Shown one piece after another: positions 56,664 through 64,000 of a DNA stretch of 64,000 nucleotides (positions are counted from its first letter, which is position 1; each line of letters starts with the position of its first letter). The DNA comes from Jaltomata sinuosa. Its lineage: Eukaryota > Streptophyta > Magnoliopsida > Solanales > Solanaceae. The DNA lies in assembly GCA_003996215.1 (NCBI GenBank), contig QJPP01000830.1:186001-250000 (forward strand), read 5' to 3'. The notes beneath the pieces are model-generated. The model was not told where the DNA came from. It made no database searches and worked only from the letters and a program-made list of their open reading frames with translations. The position numbers were made by a program, and so were the translations under genes.

Positions 56664-59600
56664 TGTTTTGATCCTTTTCGGGCAAGGACGGAAAAACATG
56701 GCTTTGTTTGTTGAAAGGTTCAGTTCAAAAATCTAATTAAAGTTTCCGAAATATTTTCAATTAAAAGCAAGAGTCGCCACTTAGTTTTTATAAAGTAAAA
56801 ACCAAGAAAAAATTTATAAGAATTTTTAAAATACCAAAACAGATAAAGACTTTAAAAATTAAGAGATTAAGGGTAAGGGTTCAAGTTAATACTCTTTGAA
56901 TGGTGTTAAGGCACCAAGAGTATCCGCTAACTCGCGGTTGCCCGGGCTTGTTTGAAAAACTAACTTGTTGACTAACTTTTGAAAACGGGATTGGTTTATA
57001 AAACATCTTGTTTTTATAAAGAAGATTGATTTTAGAGGATAATTATGAAAAAAGGTTGTTTTATAAAAGACAAAAAAAAGGGGTCAATTTTTTATACTCA
57101 CGGAAAGAAAAGAGTTGAAACTAAACAAATTGAGTAAATGAAACAGTAATTATCAGAAAGTTTGATTCCTTTTGGGGATAATTTAACTAAGTTTCGCAAA
57201 GTTAGTCCAATTATACAATCAAACTAATCAACTAAGTAACAAGAAGACATAATTAAAATATGTTAATCCTATCCTAATACTAGTGTGTGGGCCCTCTTTA
57301 GGCCCACTGCCATTTTCACTTTGGACTTAGTCCACTTTTCATCTTTTAGCCCTTTGGGCTACTGTTGCTGAATCTCATGGGCTTGGCTTATTTTTTTTTA
57401 TTCAGTCCATTTGGACTATTCTGCTGATGTAGCACTTGGGATTGGCCTATTTTCTTCTTCAGTGTTGCCGTTGCAGCCTCTGATGTTTTAGCCCTTTTGG
57501 GCTTATTCTTGCTGGACCATCAAATAATGTTGGGCTAAGCCCAACTAGAAGATGCAGGGGAATTTTGGGAGTCCAATTGGACTCCACCGGATTTTATACA
57601 TAGAAAGAGTAAAATAAATGAGGATTAGTACGTGTCTTCACTAAATTAAACAAAGAAAATAATTCAAACAGTGTAAATTTTACACTTAAGAAATATACAC
57701 CAATGCGCAGGTATTTATACCAAGTTAAAGCACATGAAACAAGGATATTCATACAATAAAATCACTAATTTTGTCACTTAAGACATATGTTTTATGAAAC
57801 TTAACCATTTCAAAACATTCATATGGATTAACCATTTTCCAGAAAATCAATAAGGGGGTAGGGTAGAAGATAGAGAAATCAAGGAAAAAAGGAAAAAAAG
57901 TTGGACAACAGTAACCATCCTAATGGAAAGTTCAAAATCTATAACACTTTCATGTCACAAAACACAGAACCAATAAGATCATGAGATTTTGAAAGGACAC
58001 AGTTGCTCAAACTCATTCAAAACATCAATCCAAGCATAAGATAGCAACATTGGAGCTGTTAGTGTTGGGGTTGAGCATTCTTATATTAGTAAACAAGTAT
58101 AAAATCTATGCTCATAGTATTTACATGTCATACAGTTTAAACAAGACCAGTGGAACTATGGAAAATCAGTACTCAAAGTTCACCTAAACATCACCCCAAC
58201 TATAGGAAAGTAAGGCTAACAATTCATACATAGTTAAAACCGTAAAGAGGAGAGAACAGGTTCAACAAAGAGAAAGACTAAGAACAACAAAGAGGGACAT
58301 ATTTTTTCAAGTACAAAATCAGACCTAAGTCCTAACAATAGGCTCATGCTCGAGTTCATAGCATTTAGACATCACATAAGTCAAACCTAAACTAGTGGAA
58401 CTATGGGGTTTATATAGGGAAGGGAAACAGAGTTTAAAACTATCACAGGCAGCTATTTAGACATGAGCAAACCATAAAACATTCAATCAATATATATATG
58501 AAGCATCTGTGCTTAGACAGAGTTAGTAAACACATAGGAGCATGATTATGAAAAGGGGGTTGGGGAACAAACAGGAGACAGAACCAAACATTTCATGGGA
58601 AAATTAGGATAGATTCCACATCTTTTAGCAACAATCTAGGCTACAAACTTATGCTCACACTTGTTGTTTTAACAAATTAAACAAAATCAGTAAAAGACCA
58701 CACTTCTAACATAAGATTACTACTCGAAATCATAATATTAGTCTAACATTTAAGCACATATCTTTGATACTAACAAACAAGACCAGAACCAGATTTCACC
58801 AAGGTTTAAACATTATAAAAGCAAAAATGAAAAACAACAAAAACAGTAAAGGAGGAGGTTAAGGGATTCACCTTTTTTAGGGCAGCAACTCAGGCTTCGA
58901 ACTTCACCAGAAAGCCTTACCACCACCAGATTAATATCAACCCCGTTTAGATTTCGAATTTCTTAGTGTTTTCTTCCCCAACAGCTGACTGGTTTTGTAA
59001 GGTTAGAGAAACGATTCTCCAGAACCCCTAATATTTCCCTAAAATCAGCTCCTTAACATGCAGCTGGGGGGTTGTTTATAGGAGAAATCAGGGTAAAAAG
59101 GGGGGAGGGGAAACAAAGGGGTAATTTGGGGAATTTCTCAAGGAGAAATTTAAATTCTTTTTGTGGATAAGCTTGGCTAGCAACGGCTTTGGTACAAACT
59201 TGTACCAATTTCCATGGATTACGCGGAGAAATTGACACCTAGCCATTTCTAGAGGATTCTCAACGATGTCAGCACGATTTTGACGAAGATCTTGGATGGC
59301 GTTTGGGAATTTTGACGTCGTTGAGCATCGTTTGAGCTGGGAATCATTAGGGAACGTTGGAGAAACATTTGGGGTTTATACTAGTTTTCGTCATTTGTTG
59401 GAGACGACGAAGAGAGAGGAGAGTTAAGGGGTGTACTGGGTGAGCTGAGGTGTTGTACGAGGCATGTTGCTCATTCAACATCCTCTTTCTGGGGAACGCA
59501 TGAGAGAGTGGCGGGGGTATGCAGCGATTAGGGTTTCTGAGAGGTGTTGGATGAGATAAAAGAAGAAGAAGAAGCTAAGGGGTCGTTTGTTTTGTTGTGT

Positions 59601-60326
59601 TGTGAGAGATGAGTTAGAGCAATGGAGATAAGGGTATATGTTGGTCCGGGTAATGGGAATTGTTGTGGGCTGGAGCTTGGGATTATAAGGGTAATGGGTC
59701 GGAGCGGGTCAGGATATTAGAGGGAAATGGAAGTGGGACGGAGGTGGGTTGTGGGAATGGGTTGGCCCAAACGGCTGATCATAGAAGGGGTTATAAGGGT
59801 GTTTAAAGATTGGCCATATTTGCAAAAATGTGGCCACTTTAGGTTTAAGGAGGTAGCCAAATTACGAATAAATTGATGAAATTCGGCTAGAATTTAAATG
59901 GTTTAAGGGATTTGGCTAGCATTGGAATATAGACGAACTAATTACAATCAATTCTTGAGCTCATTTAACTTAAACAAATTGAAATAATTATTGAATTTAA
60001 CACTTAATTACCTCTTTAACAATTACGAAAATAATTTATTCAATTAATTTCTCATTTGAAATAACTTGAGGAAAAATCAAGTGTTTAATCTTTTAAAAAG
60101 ACCTTTTTTTATGAAACTAAGCTCTAAAATAGTTCTTTCAGTAAACTTATATAACTTTCACATATTTAAATATGAAAAAAATATAAATTGTTACTCAGAA
60201 CTATTATAAAGCTGATTTGAAAATGATTTACCCCTTTTTACAAGACAATTATTTCAAAAATTGTTTAAAATTCAACAAGGCTCAAGATTAATTCGTAATA
60301 TGGAGGGTAAAAATTGGGTGTCAACA
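56664..60326 (-). repeat. 3' LTR of the Ogre-like element
   Basis: 3663 bases, minus-strand TGTTGACACCC to GGATCAAAACA. It contains AAGAGTCGCCACTTAGTTTT at 56768, the block also seen in the shorter Ogre-like LTRs at 14157 and 49730. Otherwise it differs from those, so it is another family. A stretch of G-rich purine DNA at 59270-59760 probably corresponds to the promoter side. No gene is supported. Confidence 0.75.
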
Positions 60327-60341
60327 GCTGCCCCTCCCTTT
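60327..60341 (-). promoter_or_regulatory. Polypurine tract of the Ogre-like element
   Basis: Minus strand AAAGGGAGGGGCAGC directly before TGTTGACACCC, the usual arrangement in Ogre-like elements as I recall them. Confidence 0.75.
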
Positions 60342-61539
60342 AGGTAGGGTAAGTGTAATGTACCCTGAGCAAAGGGATTTGACGTACCCAATTTTTGTTT
60401 GACCACAAGTCCATCCTCGGGAGGCGGTTGGTTTTAGCATAAATTTCAAGGAATCATGGCCGAACTCTGGTATTGAGTTTCCTACATATCCCAAGTTACA
60501 TGGGCATTCAGGCCACTTGTAGTTCAAGATGCTTGATTTTACGCATGATTTTCAAGGAATTCTAAACTTTCCCAGTTTCAGAGTACGGAGAGACCGAAAA
60601 GCTGGGGAGTAGGACGATTGGGGGGAGTTAGGAACGCAACCGAGTTTTCATCATAGAGCCCGCCTATATATCCCAGGACTCAGGGAATCAGGCTGCTTGT
60701 AGTTTGACTCAATCGGTGGAAAAGGTAATCTTTATGTTAAGATGACCTTTGGCTCGGGATGAGTGACAAATAAGTTGAGCTATAGAAAAGAGGCTTGTAA
60801 CCTTTCAACTATGAATGTGGTGCACTTCACACCCATAAGTAAGATTTTACCTGGACATAATTTCCAAAGCTCGAGGTGTATCGCTGCTCGAATTTGAAAA
60901 GAAAGAATATTGCTTCCAACGCGGGTTCAGAAAATACCCTGGATGCGAAACCAAGACCCAAAGATAGGAAATACCCACATGCCTTTTGATAGGGGTATGG
61001 TTTGATGGTGGTGGTGAGTTGTTCCTCAGTTCGCGTCCAAAGAGTTTGATGTCCCTCTCCGGACTGTGTCACAAGTTAATGCTAAGAAAAAGTTCCACGT
61101 TGTGATGCATCCTTTTTGGTGTAGTCCGCACCTGTGGTTTTGCTTTTGAGAATTTAATCCTTCTTGGATGCTCTCGATAATATCTCAAAACCAAATGGTT
61201 AGTAGTAACAGAATTCAGCAAGGAGAAATAGCTACGTACCTCATTTTCCTTTATCTTTTGTTTCTTGAGGAAGATGACTTCCTTTTCTGTCTCTGTTTTA
61301 GGAAATGGCCGCTTCCATGACAGTCAAACGTGATACCCTTCTTGGCTATCGGATAATATTGCTTGTGTAGCAATTTTTGAATGATGACGACCTTCTTGAT
61401 TGTTTAAGGGCATTCTCCTGAATGCGGTAGCCTTCTTGGCTTTTGGCGATGTTCTTTTGCATATGTCTTTGGGGTAGATCTCGCATATCTTCTGCATCGA
61501 AACGACTAACAGACACTCTTTGGATTTTCAGGATTTGTG
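60342..61539 (-). other. Untranslated 3' region of the Ogre-like element
   Basis: No gene seen. Two CCTACATATCCC / GGGAATCAGGC-type motifs lie at 60480-60525 and 60662-60705. Confidence 0.5.
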
Positions 61540-62090
61540 TAATCTATCACATCATACAATTTTGGATAGAGGCGTCTTACAGACGCCTTTAATTTGCCAG
61601 CTTCTGAGTAATCTTGCACATTATCCGACTTTGGATAGAGGCGGCTTACATGTATCCTTTGAATCGCCAGTTTTTGGTTAATCCTGCAATTTTATCCAAT
61701 CTTGGACGTGACGTGACTTACAGATTTCTCTCAAATTATTAGCTTTTGGGTAATCCTGCACAATATCAACGTGGATATGTCGCGGCTTATAGATAACCCT
61801 TGGACCATCCATTTTTGGTAGTCTTGCACTTTGTCCAATTTCGGATATCGTTGCGACTTACGCGTTACCTTTGAATTGTCAATCTTCAGGTGATCTTGCA
61901 CACTATCCAGTTTCACATATCATTGCATCTTATAGACAGCTCTTAGTTCTGTCAAGTTTCAGGCAATCTTGCACACTATCCGATTTCTGATATCGTTGTG
62001 ACTTATAGATGACTTTTGACCTTCAAATGTTGGAAAATCTGGTTTATTGTCCGATTTGGGCAGAGATGACTTACAGATATCCGTCAGATA
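61540..62090. repeat. Tandem repeat, about 8 units of 68-73 bases
   Basis: Unit starts near 61540, 61609, 61679, 61751, 61819, 61891, 61964 and 62035. The common pattern is AATCTTGCAC, ATATCCGATTTTGGATA-like, GCGACTTA, CCTTTGAATTGTCA. Diverged copies. Confidence 0.85.
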
Positions 62091-62167
62091 TTATGCTTTG
62101 AACCTTGACGACAGGTGGTATATAACAACATCTTCCGACGATTGATGCTTTCAAATAAAGGTGCATA

Positions 62168-62420
62168 AAATATCCTTGACGTCAGACTCCTCCGCCTTAC
62201 GCAATATAGGACATAAATATGCTGGATGCTAGACTTGGCATAATAAATGATAATGATATCCTCAATGTCAGACTCTTTTGCCTCATGTAATTACGGATAT
62301 AAGCATGCTGCATGCCATATTTGGCATAATGAATGAGGATAATGATAATGATATCCTCAATATCAGACCCTTTTGTCTCACATAATCTCGAATATAAGCA
62401 TGCTGAGGTCGATCCTGCAC
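62168..62420. repeat. Tandem repeat, three units of about 90 bases
   Basis: TATCCTCAATGTCAGACTC-like starts at 62171, 62257 and 62352, each followed by a CATAATTACGGATATAAGCATGCTG-like part. Confidence 0.8.
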
Positions 62421-62534
62421 AGCTAGTGCGACTTGGGGATGCCTAGTGAATGTCATCCTCTTTGAAGCCAGCTGGCAGAAGGATATAATCTTCGCAAGGG
62501 ATGTGTGTCTGCGATATATGATGATGATGGTCTT

Positions 62535-62745
62535 CTTGACATGCAAATATGAATAGCCTTCTCAGCATGGTCCTGTTGACATGGAAATATGAATGGCCCT
62601 CTCAGCATGCAAATATGAATGGCCCTCTTGGCATGGTCCTCTTTACATGGCCCTCTCGGCATGGTCCTCTTGACATGGAAATATGAATGGCCCTCTCGGC
62701 ATAGCCCTCTCGGCATGCAAATATGAATGGCCCTCTTGGCATGCT
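62535..62745. repeat. Minisatellite of GCATGCAAATATGAATGGCC words
   Basis: Interspersed short units: GGCCCTCTCGGCATG and CAAATATGAATGGCCCTC repeated about six to eight times in varying order. Confidence 0.85.
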
Positions 62746-62749
62746 TCTG

Positions 62750-62990
62750 CGATATGATGCCATACAATACGATGCAACATAATATAATATGATGCAATGA
62801 GATATGTCATAATATTATGTGACACAATGCTATGCCAGGTGATGCAATATGGTGCAATATGATGCAATGCAGCATGATGCAATGTGACGCAGTTCAGCAT
62901 GATGCAAATGTGAATGCAAAAATGTGATGCCATGCATCATGATGCAACGTGAATGCAAAATGTGATGCCATGTAGCATGATGCAATGTCC
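62750..62990. repeat. ATGCAATATG-type short repeat
   Basis: Dense runs of GATGCAA, GATGCCA and GCATGATGCAA words, giving a low-complexity tract. Antisense open frames across it are rich in His and Cys only because of this. Confidence 0.85.
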
Positions 62991-64000
62991 CATAGAGAAG
63001 TCATGAAAACATCACCTTTGGTCTTAATGTCGACTCCTTTGTGGGTACCTGCGCTCAAGGCAAATGGTTAGCAGACACAGTGTCACTTTTATCAGTGACT
63101 ACAGTCAAGATTTGAAAGACTTTAAAGACAGCGTCTATGAAGCTGATCAAAATAACTTTAAAAGTGCGAGCGAAATGGTCGTGCCTGCTTTCAGGGACAG
63201 CCATGAATACCATTTTTTGAACATTGCTTGTTCAGGGTGATCCCTATCTTGCTAGGCTATGATGGGGAGTGTTGTTGCTCTTTGTTTGGTGCCCCCAATT
63301 TTGAAGCTGACCGACATGTCCTGATCCCTTTTAGGGACTTAAGAACGTTGTCGGGTTCTCTTTATCTGGACGTTTATGTGAACTACCAAAAAATTCGTCC
63401 ACTTTAGGAGCTTTTGCCTCTTTGGCCTCTTCCTACTGTTTTGGGCTTTTCTCGCCAAATTTTAAAGCATCTGGTCTCGTTGAGTTTCTTTGAACGGTTT
63501 GGATAACGCGGGACCGCTTTCTGATATACTTTTGGGGACAACCTGCATCCATAGAAAAATTGTTAGTTTTGGCGAAACTGGCATGTGTTGACCTCCTTTG
63601 ATCTTCTGCTCCTGGTTCTGTCTTCTCCGTATGCTTTTCAATATCGGGTACTTGTCACCCTAGACTCTTCCCGAACCAAGGTAGACATAAGACAAAATCA
63701 TATTAAAGGAGTAAAACTAATCTTTGTAAATATTTTTCAAACAAGTTCTTTGGAAAACAAAGGGTTTAAAAGGGAGATGATTTGCAAATGTCTCTGTATG
63801 TCATGTCATGTACTAGTTCAATGAACGTCCTTTACTCGAGGTCTTGACATTTCTGACATACTGTTGGCGGACTATGGAGGTCCTTCATCGTCCTAGCTGG
63901 GGAACTTCAAAGATGATTTTCAAGAAATCTATCACAGCCGGGCCACCTACGTATCTCATTCTTGAGAATTCAAGCCAAACGTAGTTCGTTCAAGAGGATA
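62991..64000 (-). other. Untranslated 3' region of the Ogre-like element, right end
   Basis: No coding motif on either strand. A CCTACGTATCTC ... CAAACGTAGTTC motif lies at 63949-63989, as at 49153. The plus-strand open frame of 79 codons at 63585 has no recognisable features. Confidence 0.45.

Larger units (their letters stand above)
56664..64000 (-). mobile_element. Ogre-like LTR retrotransposon, 3' part, minus strand
   Basis: The 3' LTR (60326 to 56664 on the minus strand), a polypurine tract and 3.66 kb of the region between pol and the LTR. The element continues past the window end. No coding region is recognised in the visible part. The candidate left target copy is CTCAT at 56659-56663; its partner is out of view. 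Confidence 0.75.

Noticed and set aside
61540..62090. CRISPR-like array
   Set aside because: The repeats are contiguous and diverged, with no constant repeat and unique spacer pattern, and the DNA is plant nuclear.
62453..62933. His/Cys-rich minus-strand open frames
   Set aside because: The composition is caused by the GCATG and ATGCAA short repeats; no zinc-binding spacing is maintained.

Overview
This window looks like repeat-packed nuclear DNA from a plant, most probably a dicot of the nightshade family (Solanaceae). I recognise no intact host gene, rRNA gene or tRNA gene. The evidence is AT-rich DNA filled with nested, decayed plant retrotransposons: Ty3/gypsy chromoviruses with a C-terminal chromodomain and tRNA-iMet primer sites, Athila/Tat-type elements with tRNA-Asp-like primer sites, Ogre-like LTRs that start TGTTGACACCC, and an RTE-type LINE with a (TTG)n tail. 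The family assignment rests on resemblance to Solanaceae repeats I know; no search was run.

Layout. 1-4463 is the inside of a plus-strand Athila-like element whose gag runs directly into the post-pol spacer, so pol is missing. 4464-7785 is a minus-strand chromovirus piece (gag plus one LTR). 7786-15966 is a composite of a minus-strand integrase scrap, an Athila/Tat-like LTR, a derivative of a long-LTR element (called F2 here) carrying a large inverted repeat, and an Ogre-like LTR. 15967-23119 is a plus-strand chromovirus with a verified 5-bp target duplication, inserted in that Ogre-like LTR. 23564-28377 holds a partial LTR, an Athila/Tat-like gag-protease relic and another partial LTR. 28378-36296 is the F2 element itself: long LTRs (3.8 kb), a gag with two zinc knuckles, and no pol. 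36297-43003 is a minus-strand chromovirus with one LTR split by a LINE and with gag, protease and most RT deleted. 43004-51539 repeats 7786-15966 almost block for block. 51540-56663 is a second plus-strand chromovirus at the matching site, cut in RNase H by an Ogre-like element (56664 to the window end) whose 3' part carries several tandem repeats.

How it fits together. 5304-16302 and 40734-51876 are two copies of one composite segment in direct orientation about 35 kb apart, so part of the window arose by segmental duplication after the nested insertions. Reading frames are broken throughout. Many stop codons are TAG where a related copy in this window keeps CAG, which fits long-term CHG methylation and deamination. 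The most unusual pattern is that several unrelated LTR families each carry a cluster of their own short interrupted palindromes in LTR or untranslated DNA.
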